DNA of 64,000 nucleotides from Nioella ostreopsis (GTDB lineage Bacteria > Pseudomonadota > Alphaproteobacteria > Rhodobacterales > Rhodobacteraceae), in NCBI RefSeq assembly GCF_004000255.1, contig NZ_RCIQ01000004.1, positions 62,001 to 126,000 on the forward strand, written 5' to 3'. Made by a program: the position numbers and the translations under genes. Positions 54,359 to 63,400 of this stretch are shown here, piece by piece. Position 1 is the first letter of the stretch; each line of letters starts with the position of its first letter. The notes beneath the pieces are model-generated. The model did no database searches. It was not told the origin of the DNA and worked only from the letters and a program-made list of their open reading frames with translations.

Positions 54359-54595
54359 ATGCCCATTACGGCCCAGGAGATTGAAGACCTGATCCGGGAA
54401 AGTCTCCCGAATGCGAAGATCATCGTCGAAGGCGATGACGGCGTTCATTTCGCGGCACAGGTCGAGGACGAAAGCTTCAAGGGCATGAACCGGGTGCAGC
54501 AACAGCGCGCGGTCTATGCGGCGCTGAAGGGCAAGATGGACGGCGCACAGGGCGAAGTTCATGCACTGGCGCTGACGACGAAAGCGCCGGAGTGA
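54359..54595 (+). CDS. BolA-family protein
   Basis: A 78-residue BolA-type protein: ITAQEIEDLIRESLPNAKIIVEGDDGVHFAAQVEDESFKGMNRVQQQRAVYAAL, with the conserved His in GVHFAA and the FKGMNRVQQQ loop. It partners CGFS glutaredoxins in Fe-S trafficking and iron sensing; such a glutaredoxin is the next gene. GGAG precedes the ATG at 54359. Confidence 0.94.
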   Translation: MPITAQEIEDLIRESLPNAKIIVEGDDGVHFAAQVEDESFKGMNRVQQQRAVYAALKGKMDGAQGEVHALALTTKAPE

Positions 54596-54645
54596 GCCCG
54601 GACCGGGGCTCCGAAGGAAACATCAGGATATCAAGGAACGCTGAG

Positions 54646-55005
54646 ATGAGCGCAGAGACCCAGATCAAGGACACCATCGAGGCCAATGACGTGGTGCTTT
54701 TCATGAAAGGCACCAAGACGATGCCGCAATGCGGGTTTTCCAGCCGCGTGGCGGGGGTGCTCAATTTCATGGGCGTCGAGTTTGCCGATGTGAACGTGCT
54801 GGCCGACGACGAAATCCGCCAGGAGATCAAGGCGTTCTCAGATTGGCCGACCATTCCGCAGCTTTATGTGAAGGGCGAGTTTGTGGGCGGCTGCGACATC
54901 ATCACCGAGATGACCCTGTCGGGAGAGCTGGACACGCTGTTCGATGACAAGGGCGTGGGCTATTCGAAAGAGGCCGCCGACAAGATCCGGGCTGCAAACG
55001 CCTGA
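54646..55005 (+). CDS. grxD: Monothiol glutaredoxin, Grx4/GrxD type
   Basis: A 119-residue CGFS glutaredoxin that carries a 2Fe-2S cluster, often with BolA. Seen: VVLFMKGTKTMPQCGFSSRVAGVLNFMG with the single active Cys, the cis-Pro segment WPTIPQLYVKGEFVGGCDI. AAGGAA precedes the ATG at 54646. It directly follows bolA by 50 bases. Confidence 0.97.
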   Translation: MSAETQIKDTIEANDVVLFMKGTKTMPQCGFSSRVAGVLNFMGVEFADVNVLADDEIRQEIKAFSDWPTIPQLYVKGEFVGGCDIITEMTLSGELDTLFDDKGVGYSKEAADKIRAANA

Positions 55006-55016
55006 GACACAAGGGA

Positions 55017-55130
55017 TTTCGCCGCCTTCGGCGTCGACCCGCGCGGCCCGTTCCGGGCCGCGTTTTCTTTTGGGGGGGGGCGCTGCCCCCGTCGCCTTTC
55101 AGGCGACTCCCCCGAGGTATTTTTACCAAG
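55017..55130. repeat. Dispersed two-part intergenic repeat, copy 2
   Basis: Second occurrence of the two blocks seen at 39374-39544: TTTCGCCGCCTTCGGCGTCGACCC (55017-55040) and GAGGTATTTTTACCAAG (55114-55130). Between them lie a CGCGGCCCG/CGGGCCGCG hairpin with TTTTCTTTT, which may end the grxD transcript, and a G/C run. Here the spacing between blocks is shorter than in copy 1. Confidence 0.7.
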
Positions 55131-55155
55131 CTGAAAGGGCTGTCGGTGACACCGG

Positions 55156-56604
55156 TCAGCCCTTTTTAGTGGCCCCTTTGCGCACATGTTTGGCCAGCCG
55201 CGACGGGATCGATTTCTTGCGATCCTTATAGGGATTGGCGTCGGACTGACTGCGCATATGCAGACGAATGGGTGTTCCGGGCATGTCAAAGTCATCCCGC
55301 AACCCATTGACGAGATAGCGGGAATAGCTTTCCGGCAGCTTCTCTGGCAGGGAGCACATGACCACGAAGCCCGGCGGTCGGGTCTTGGCCTGGGTCATGT
55401 AGCGCAGCTTGATACGTCGGCCCGACGGCGCGGGTGGCGGATGCGCCTCGACCATGCCCGCCAGCCAGCGGTTCAGGGTCGCGGTCGGCACCCGGCGGTT
55501 CCAGACGTCATAGGCCCGCACGATGGCCTGTTGCAGCCGGTCGAGGCCCCGGCCCGTTTTGGCCGAAACCGTCACCAGCGGTGCCCCGCGCAGCTGCGGC
55601 AGCAGACGTTCGAAGGCCTCGCGCATGTCGCGCAGCTTTTCCTGCTTGTGCTCTTCCAGGTCCCATTTGTTGACCGCCACGACAACGGCCCGGCCCTCTC
55701 GTTCGGCGAGGTCCGCAATGCGCAGATCCTGCTGTTCAAACGGCACAGCCGCGTCGAGCAGCACCACCACGACCTCGGCGAATTTCACCGCGCGCAGGCC
55801 ATCGGAAACGGAGAGCTTTTCCAGCTTTTCCTGCACCTTGGCCTTTTTGCGCATGCCGGCGGTATCGAAGATGCGCATCCGCGTGCCATCCCAGTCGACA
55901 GACACGGCGATGGAATCGCGGGTGATCCCCGCCTCTGGCCCGGTCAGCAAACGGTCTTCACCGATGATCTTGTTGATCAGGGTGGACTTGCCCGCATTCG
56001 GGCGGCCGATCACGGCGATTTGCAGGGGCTTGGTGCGTTCGGGCGCTTCGCCGCTTTCATCGTCTTCGATGTCGATATCGGTGAGCGCCTCCTCGGCCCT
56101 CGCCTCCGCCGCTTCGATCATCGGGCTCAGCACCACGGCCAGCTCGGCCATGCCCTCGCCATGCTCGGCCGACAGCGCCAGCGGATCGCCAAGCCCCAGC
56201 CCAAAGGCCTCGAACACGCCTGCCTCGGCGGCGCGGCCCTCGGCCTTGTTGGCGGCAAGGATGACCGGCGTGCCGGAGCGGCGCAGGATATCGGCGAAGA
56301 CCTCATCGGTCGGGGTGATTCCGGTGCGCGCGTCGACAATGAACAGGCAGGCATCGGCCATCCCGACGGCACGTTCCGTCAGGCGGCGCATCCGACCCGG
56401 CAGGCTGTCATCGGTTGCTTCTTCCAGACCGGCTGTATCCACCACGGTAAAGCGCAGATCGCCAAGCCGCGCCGCGCCTTCGCGCAAATCCCGTGTGACG
56501 CCGGGCTGGTCATCGACCAGAGCCAGTTTCTTGCCCACGAGGCGGTTGAACAGCGTCGACTTGCCCACGTTGGGACGTCCGACAATGGCCAGAACGAAGC
56601 TCAT
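55156..56604 (-). CDS. der: GTPase Der (EngA)
   Basis: A 482-residue ribosome-assembly GTPase with two G domains. P-loops are [14 protein letters not shown] near residue 8 and [14 protein letters not shown] near residue 205, each with its own DxxG and NKxD motifs ([27 protein letters not shown]). An acidic linker separates them, and a KH-like C-terminal domain ends in basic residues. It lies downstream of bamB, the common arrangement yfgM-bamB-der. Confidence 0.97.
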   Translation of the reverse strand: MSFVLAIVGRPNVGKSTLFNRLVGKKLALVDDQPGVTRDLREGAARLGDLRFTVVDTAGLEEATDDSLPGRMRRLTERAVGMADACLFIVDARTGITPTDEVFADILRRSGTPVILAANKAEGRAAEAGVFEAFGLGLGDPLALSAEHGEGMAELAVVLSPMIEAAEARAEEALTDIDIEDDESGEAPERTKPLQIAVIGRPNAGKSTLINKIIGEDRLLTGPEAGITRDSIAVSVDWDGTRMRIFDTAGMRKKAKVQEKLEKLSVSDGLRAVKFAEVVVVLLDAAVPFEQQDLRIADLAEREGRAVVVAVNKWDLEEHKQEKLRDMREAFERLLPQLRGAPLVTVSAKTGRGLDRLQQAIVRAYDVWNRRVPTATLNRWLAGMVEAHPPPAPSGRRIKLRYMTQAKTRPPGFVVMCSLPEKLPESYSRYLVNGLRDDFDMPGTPIRLHMRSQSDANPYKDRKKSIPSRLAKHVRKGATKKG

Positions 56605-56709
56605 TGGCCCGTTATCCTTACTTTATCCAGATCGCGCGGCATACCGCGGCTGACAGGCAATGAAAAGCCGTCGTGACGTCAAAACCCCGAAAAAACCTGT
56701 GCGGTGCGA

Positions 56710-58038
56710 TCAGCGGAAGGCGTGCAGCCGCCCGGCACCGGACACGACATAGAGCGTCCCGCCCACCACGATCGGATGCGCTGCCGCGCCACCGCGGATT
56801 TCGACGCGCGACAGTTCTGCCCCGCTTTCCGGGTCGAAGAAGCGGATATTGCCGTCACCCGAAGCCACCACAAGGCGGCCACCGGCCAGGATCGGGCCGT
56901 AATGGGTGAACACGGCCTGGCGACGGCGTTCGCGTTCATTGACGTAAAGCGGCAGCTCGGTGCCCCAGATGCGGGTGCCGGTTTCGGCGTCCAGACGGAT
57001 CAGCTCGTTGCGATCGGACACGAAGAAGATGGAATCACCCGCCGGCAGCACCGGGGAATAAGCGCCGTCCTGCGCGGTCCAGAGCCGTTCCCCCGAGGAG
57101 GCCTCCATCGCGACAACGCGGCCCGACTGGTTGCCGGCATAAAGCGTATTGCCCACGATCACCGGGTCGCCGGTGATATCGTTGAGATCATTATAGGCCA
57201 CACCCCGACGCGCGCCTGCAACGGTCGTGCCCCAGACCCGGACACCAGAGAGGCGCAGGGTGGCCACAAGCTCACCCGAGCCGAAGGGGAAGATCACGAG
57301 ACGATCGGTCAGCGCGGGCGACGCGCCACCGGACAGAACCGCCGTGGCCGGACCGGCGGGCAGTTGCCAGCGAATGCGGCCATTTTCGGGGTTGAGCGAC
57401 CAGGCCTGACTGTCGCGGCTGACCACATAGACGGAATTGTCGGTCACAGTCGGCGCGGTGATCCCCGCGCCGAGGCGCTGACGCCAGATAACCTCGCCAT
57501 TGGCAGGTTGCAGGGCGATCAGCTCGCCATAGCCGGTCGTCGCGTAGACGACGCCGCCCACAACCGCGAGGCCGCCACCGGATACACCGCCGCCGCGCTC
57601 ATAACCCGCTGTCAGATCGGCGGTCCAGAGGGTGCTGCCATCGGTGCCGGTCGCGGTCAGCTGCGCATCCGAATCGAGGGTGAAGATTCGGCCATCGGCC
57701 ATGACGGGATCGGCGGTGATGCGGGCACGGCGCGTATTGCCCTGCCCGATATCACTGGCCCAAAGCTCCACCGGAGCAGCAGACAGGGACAGATGCGGAA
57801 CCACGTTGCGCGTGGTCAGGGACCGCATCGGCCAGCTGTCGAGAGTGACCGGCTCTGCCAAGGAAATCGGGGGGGCGGTATCTTCCGCCACATCGGGCGC
57901 TTCGATCCCGGGAAAGGCCTGATCCAGCGGCGTGCGGGTTCCGAAGCGATCCCCTTCGAGAATGACCTCGCGTTCTGCACATGCAGCCAGCATGGCGAGC
58001 AATCCGAGCCCAAGGAACCCAATGCTGATCTTGTTCAT
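56710..58038 (-). CDS. bamB: Outer membrane assembly lipoprotein BamB
   Basis: A 442-residue lipoprotein of the BAM complex. The signal MNKISIGFLGLGLLAMLAAC ends in a lipobox whose Cys (residue 20) would be lipidated. The rest is a PQQ-type beta-propeller with repeated blades (VGGVVYATTGYGELIALQPANGEVIWRQ; VGNTLYAGNQSGRVVAMEASSGERLWTA). It scaffolds BamA and incoming porins. The YfgM-like gene precedes it by 47 bases, and der follows. Confidence 0.92.
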   Translation of the reverse strand: MNKISIGFLGLGLLAMLAACAEREVILEGDRFGTRTPLDQAFPGIEAPDVAEDTAPPISLAEPVTLDSWPMRSLTTRNVVPHLSLSAAPVELWASDIGQGNTRRARITADPVMADGRIFTLDSDAQLTATGTDGSTLWTADLTAGYERGGGVSGGGLAVVGGVVYATTGYGELIALQPANGEVIWRQRLGAGITAPTVTDNSVYVVSRDSQAWSLNPENGRIRWQLPAGPATAVLSGGASPALTDRLVIFPFGSGELVATLRLSGVRVWGTTVAGARRGVAYNDLNDITGDPVIVGNTLYAGNQSGRVVAMEASSGERLWTAQDGAYSPVLPAGDSIFFVSDRNELIRLDAETGTRIWGTELPLYVNERERRRQAVFTHYGPILAGGRLVVASGDGNIRFFDPESGAELSRVEIRGGAAAHPIVVGGTLYVVSGAGRLHAFR

Positions 58039-58085
58039 CTGACTGCCGCCCCTTCAAACCGTTTCACCACCGGCATCCTGCCCCC

Positions 58086-58862
58086 TTATTGCTCGGGGGC
58101 GCTTTCTGCTGCCGGGGATTCTTCCCCCTCGTCTGCCGGAGCCTCGGCACCGGCTTCGTCTTCGGTCGCTGTCTCTGACCCGTCGGTCGCGGTGTCTTCC
58201 ACCGGGGCCGGATCCTGCAGGGCAGCGCCGGATTCCAATGCCACAATCAACTGAGACGCGCGCTGTTGCAAGCCCGGCGTGGCTTCGCTGTCTTCCTCCA
58301 ACAGGCGCAACAGCGCGATTGCGGCCTCAGGATCGCCATTGCTGACATGCAGCAGCGCCTGCTGTTCCATCGCCAGCGGGCGATAGGGGCGGCCCGGTCG
58401 GGCCAGCTGGTCAAGTTCGGCCATCGCGGTGGCAAAGTCCTGCGGGGCCAGCATATGGGCCTTGAGCAAGGCGAGGTCGCGATAACGCTCCGGCAGGCCG
58501 GTATCCACGGCGATGCTGCGCAAGCTGGCGGCAGCCTCTTCGGCGCTTTCGCCATTGGCCTGTTCCCCGGCCAGAAGCATTGCCAGAAGCACCTGGGCGT
58601 TCTCGCTAGTGGGGGTGATCTCGGACAGGGCCACCTGACGCGCGTCTGCGTCGTCATTATCCAAGGCGGCAATCAGCGCGTCCCCGAACGCCTCGGAGGC
58701 CGCACGCTCCTGCGCAAGCGAGTATTCCCGCCAGGCGGCGGCCGCGACAATCGCAATCACTACAAGAATCGGGATCCAGCCCCATTTCCGGAACAGACGG
58801 AACAGCCGGTCACGGCGAAGCTCTTCGTTGACCTCTTCGATGAAACTGTCGGTATTGGCCAT
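58086..58862 (-). CDS. YfgM-like TPR-type membrane protein
   Basis: A 258-residue protein with a cytoplasmic N-terminus (IEEVNEELRRDRLFRLFRKWG), one span (IPILVVIAIVAAAAW) and a helical periplasmic domain of TPR type (RDLALLKAHMLAPQDFATAMAELDQLA). The last 40 residues are acidic and Ala-rich, low complexity. YfgM-type proteins associate with SecYEG and periplasmic chaperones. Placement before bamB and der supports the assignment. Confidence 0.87.
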   Translation of the reverse strand: MANTDSFIEEVNEELRRDRLFRLFRKWGWIPILVVIAIVAAAAWREYSLAQERAASEAFGDALIAALDNDDADARQVALSEITPTSENAQVLLAMLLAGEQANGESAEEAAASLRSIAVDTGLPERYRDLALLKAHMLAPQDFATAMAELDQLARPGRPYRPLAMEQQALLHVSNGDPEAAIALLRLLEEDSEATPGLQQRASQLIVALESGAALQDPAPVEDTATDGSETATEDEAGAEAPADEGEESPAAESAPEQ

Positions 58863-59004
58863 GTTCGCCCCAATATCTGGGCCGTTCCCGGCCCGCGTGT
58901 CACTTGTTACCGCCTCTTAACGCGAGAAGCGCCCCGGGAACAAGTCTCACCAGCCGTCTGGGGCGGTCCAAGCCCCGGAAATCCGGAGGGGAACGCAAAA
59001 AAGT

Positions 59005-59067
59005 GAACTGGTCAGTTCAGTCTTGCAGCCAGATTCCACAAAAAGTAAACTAAACGGACTGGTTCAG
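59005..59067. promoter_or_regulatory. Operator-like dyads upstream of the RND efflux operon
   Basis: GAACTG-GT-CAGTTC (59005-59018) is a perfect 6-bp inverted repeat of the size bound by TetR/AcrR regulators. A partial second copy, GGACTGGTTCAG, lies at 59056-59067. Both are in the 280-base gap (58863-59142) before the adaptor gene, and that gap has no gene. The regulator is not in the window. Confidence 0.6.
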
Positions 59068-59142
59068 CGTAATAGCGGGTTGAAACAGGGACCAAAGGCT
59101 CAGATGTAGGGCCGACGGAAACGGGCCCGCTTAAAGAGGCGA

Positions 59143-60447
59143 ATGATGCGCATATTTTCGATTATAACGGCAGTCCTCGTATGCGCGGTGATTTACGGCG
59201 TGGTGATGGAACGCGAGCGTTTGGTGGAATTTGCCAACGGGTTTCGTGCCTCAACTGAGGAACCAGTGGCCGAAGATGCCGCTCCGGTCGCCGAGATTGC
59301 GCAAGAGGAGACCGCCGAGGCCCTGCCAGAAGGCACCGTATCCGTTGTTGTGCGCCGCTCGGTCGCGGAAGAGGTCGACTCGGCGGTTCTGCTTCGGGGC
59401 CGCACGGAAGCCGCCCGTCAGGTCGAAGTGCGGGCCGAAACGTCTGGCCGCATCATCTCTGACCCGATCCGCGCCGGGGCCTTCGTGGAGGAAGGCCAGC
59501 TTCTGTGCCAGATAGATCCCGGCACCCGCGAAGCCGCTCTGGCCGAGGCCGAGGCACGCTTGTTGGAGGCGCAGGCCCGCCTGCCCGAGGCCGAGGCGCA
59601 ATTGCCCGCCGCACGGGCCCGCGTGGCAGAAGCACAAGCCAGCCTGATCGCCGCCGAAATCGACTCGAACGCCGCCAGCCGGCTTAGTGAAAGCGGCTTT
59701 GCCTCGGAAACCCGCGCCGCATCGGCCAGTGCCACGGTCAGCGCCGCCGAGGCCGGAATCGAATCCGCCTCCGCCGGAGTTCAAGCGGCTCAGGCCGCCA
59801 TTCAGGCCGCCCAAAGCGGCATCAGCGCTGCCGAGGCCGCCGTGCTGCGTGCCGAGCAGGAGATCGACAACCTTCGGATCTACGCCCCGTTCGAGGGCCT
59901 TCTGGAAAGCGACACCGCTGAACTTGGGTCGCTCATGCAGCCGGGATCGCTCTGTGCCACGGTCATCCAGCTCGATCCGATCAAGCTGGTCGGGTTCGTG
60001 CCAGAGGCCGAGGTCAGCCGGGTTACCGTGGGCGCAAGCGCAGGCGCACGCCTTGCTGCCGGTCAGCAAGTCGCCGGCACGGTCACCTTTCTCAGCCGCT
60101 CCGCCGATCCACAGACGCGGACCTTCCGGGTCGAAATCACGGTGGACAACACCGATCTCTCCATCAGCGACGGGCAGACCGCAGATATCCTGATCGCGTC
60201 TTCCGGACAGATGGCGCATCTGCTGCCCTCCTCCGCCTTGACCCTGAATGACGAAGGTCTGCTCGGGTTGCGCATCGTGGATGAGACCAACACAGCCCGC
60301 TTCGCACCGGTCACCTATCTGCGCGACACGATGAACGGCGTGCTTGTGGCCGGGTTGCCGGAGACGGCGGATGTGATCGTGGTGGGCCAGGAATTCGTGA
60401 CCGATGGCGTGCCGGTGCAGCCCCACTACCAGGAGCTCTCGCAATGA
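59143..60447 (+). CDS. RND efflux periplasmic adaptor (HlyD/AcrA family)
   Basis: A 434-residue membrane-fusion protein. One N-terminal span (IFSIITAVLVCAVIYGVVM) anchors it. The lipoyl half VEVRAETSGRIISDPIRAGAFVEEGQLLCQIDPG precedes a long Ala-rich coiled coil (about residues 145-245), then LRIYAPFEGLLESDTAELGSL completes the lipoyl domain and a beta-barrel follows. It links the inner-membrane pump to an outer-membrane channel. ATG 59143 or 59146 may be used. Its stop overlaps the pump start by four bases (ATGA). Confidence 0.93.
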   Translation: MMRIFSIITAVLVCAVIYGVVMERERLVEFANGFRASTEEPVAEDAAPVAEIAQEETAEALPEGTVSVVVRRSVAEEVDSAVLLRGRTEAARQVEVRAETSGRIISDPIRAGAFVEEGQLLCQIDPGTREAALAEAEARLLEAQARLPEAEAQLPAARARVAEAQASLIAAEIDSNAASRLSESGFASETRAASASATVSAAEAGIESASAGVQAAQAAIQAAQSGISAAEAAVLRAEQEIDNLRIYAPFEGLLESDTAELGSLMQPGSLCATVIQLDPIKLVGFVPEAEVSRVTVGASAGARLAAGQQVAGTVTFLSRSADPQTRTFRVEITVDNTDLSISDGQTADILIASSGQMAHLLPSSALTLNDEGLLGLRIVDETNTARFAPVTYLRDTMNGVLVAGLPETADVIVVGQEFVTDGVPVQPHYQELSQ

Positions 60448-63400
60448 TGGGAATGGTGGACTGGGCCGCCTCCCGCGCCCGGATGGTCGTGGCCTTCGTG
60501 GTCCTGTCCGTGGTCGTGGGCACCGCAGCCTATATCGGCCTGCCGAAAGAGGGCGAGCCCGATATCGACATTCCGGGCCTGTTCGTCTCGGTCCCCTTCC
60601 CCGGCATCTCGGCGGAAGACAGCGAACGCCTGCTCGTCCGCCCGATGGAGGCCGAGTTTCAGGATCTCGACGGGTTGCAGACCATCTCGGCCACGGCGGC
60701 CGAGGGCTATGCCGGGATCTTCCTGGAGTTCGAGTTCGGCTGGGACAAGGACGCCACCATTGCCGAAGTCCGTGAAGCGATGGATGCTGCCGAGGCGCAG
60801 TTCCCGGACGGGGCTGAAAGCTATTCCATCAACGAAATCAACTTCTCCGAATTCCCGATCATCATCGTGGCCCTGTCTGGCGAGGCCCCGGAACGCACAT
60901 TGCTGCGACTGGCGCAGGAGCTTCAGGATCGGCTCGAGGCCCTGCCGCCCATCCTTGAGGCCGGGCTTGCCGGGGGTCGGGACGAGATGGTCGAGGTCGT
61001 CATCGACCCGCTGGCGCTGGAGGCCTACAACGTCACCGCGCGCGAATTGATCGACGCGGTCGTGAACAACAACCAGCTGATTGCAGCGGGCGAAGTCTCG
61101 ACGGCCAGCGGGGCGATTTCCGTTTCGATCCCCTCCAGCTTCGACACGACCGAGGACATCTACAACCTGCCCATCAAGGTGAACGGGGACCGGGTGGTGA
61201 CCCTCGGCGACCTGGCCGAGATCCGCCTGACCTATGAAGACCGCGAAGGCACTGCCCGATTCAACGGCGAAAACGCCATCGCATTGCAGGTCGTGAAGCG
61301 GCTCGGCTTCAACATCATGGACACCGCCGCGCTGGTCCGGGCAGAGATCGAGGCCGCGCAGGCCGAATGGCCCGAAGAGCTGCGCCAGTCAGTGAGCGTG
61401 ACCGCGACGCTGGACCAATCCGTGACCGTTCAGGGCATGGTCAGCCAGTTGGAAGGATCGGTCCTTACGGCCATCGCGCTGGTGATGATCGTGGTTCTGG
61501 CTGCGCTTGGCACGCGCTCGGCGCTGCTGGTCGGTTTCGCGATCCCCACCTCCTTCCTGCTGTGCTTCATCTTCCTCGGCATCATGGGCGTGACAATCTC
61601 CAACATCGTCATGTTCGGCCTGATCCTCGCCGTTGGGATGCTGGTCGATGGGGCCATCGTGGTCGTGGAATATGCCGACAAACGCCTGGCAGAGGGCGCG
61701 CGCCCCATGCAGGCCTATACGGATGCGGCCAAGCGGATGTTCTGGCCGATCGTCAGTTCGACCGCCACCACGCTTTGTGCCTTCCTGCCGATGCTGTTCT
61801 GGCCCGGTGTGCCCGGGGAATTCATGGGCATGCTGCCCGTGACGCTGATCTTCGTGCTGTCCGCCTCGCTGATCGTGGCGCTGATCTACCTGCCGGTTCT
61901 GGGCGGTGTCGCCGCCCGCTATTCGCGGCTGATCGACAACGGCACCAAGGTGGTCAAGGCGCTGATCCCGTGGTGGCCGGTTCGGGCGCTGCTGACTGCG
62001 GGCGCTGGCTACCTGATGTTCCTTGCGGCGCTGGAAACCATCAGCCCCGGCGGGCTGGTCCCGGCCGATCCCACGGCCTCGGCCTTCCGCCAGATGCTGC
62101 CGGGCATTGTGATGTTCGTGGCGGCGGCCTCGCTCATGTCGGTCATGATCGGCTCTGTCGCCATCCACAGGCAGGAAAAGCGCATCCGCGCAGGCTATCG
62201 GCGCAGCCCGTTCGGCTGGGTCATCCATGCCATCGTCGGCAACCCGGTGATGCCGCTGGTCACCATCGGTGCGGTCGTGGTCTTCGTGGTCAGCGTCTTC
62301 ATCTATTTTCAGGCTAACAATAACGGCGTCGAGTTCTTCGTGGAATCAGAGCCCGAGAACGGCATCGTCTATGTCCGGGCGCGCGGCAACCTCTCGGTCG
62401 AGGAAATGGACCTGCTGGTGCGTCAGGTCGAGGCGAGGGTGATCGCCACAGAAGGCGTCCGCGATGTCTTTGCCTTTGCCGGTCAGGGCGGGCTGAACAA
62501 CAACACCGGCGGCGCAGAACAGCCCCGCGACACGATCGGACAGGTCCAGTTCGACCTGCTGCCCTGGGATGAACGCCCCGTCCTCGATGCACCGGTGTCC
62601 CTGCTTGGCGGGCTGATCCAGCTGCCGCGCACCGTGATCGACCCGGCCTTTGACGGCGACATGATCCTCGCGGGCATGCAGGAGGACCTGGACCAGATCC
62701 CCGGCATCCGGACCGAGATCTTCAGCCAGTCCCGTGGCCCCTCCTCGGGCAAGCCGGTGAACCTGCGCCTTGCCGGGGACAATTGGGAAGAGCTGCAGGA
62801 AGCCACCCGCATCGTCCGGGAACGGTTCGAATCCACGCCTGCCCTGACGCTGGTGGAAGATACCCTGCCCCTGCCCGGCGTCGATTGGGAACTCACTGTC
62901 GATGTGGAAGCCGCAGGCCGCTACGGTGCCAATGTGGCCACCGTGGGCGCCATGGTGCAGCTGGTGACGCGGGGCATTCTGCTCGACACAATGCGAGTGC
63001 CAAGCTCGGACGAAGAGATCGAGATCCGCGTCCGCTTCCCCGAAGAGGCGCGCGTCCTGTCCACGCTCGACACCCTGCGCGTGCGGACCGCCGACGGGCT
63101 GATACCGCTGTCCAATTTCGTCACCCGCACCCCCGCGCCACAACTGGCCGAGATCGACCGCCGCGACCAGAGCCGCATTTTCAACGTGCGCGCCGATGTT
63201 CTGGACGGTCTTGTGATGCTGACCGACACGGAAACCGGTGAAAGCTGGCTGGAAGATGCATCTGCGGCGGAAGACAGCTTTGCCGTTCAGGAAGGCGTTC
63301 GGACCGGAGCACTGACCCTGACCCCGGTGAATGCCAATGAACGCATTGCCACAATCACCGAATGGCTGGAAACCGAAAACCCGCTCCCCGCTTCTGTCAG

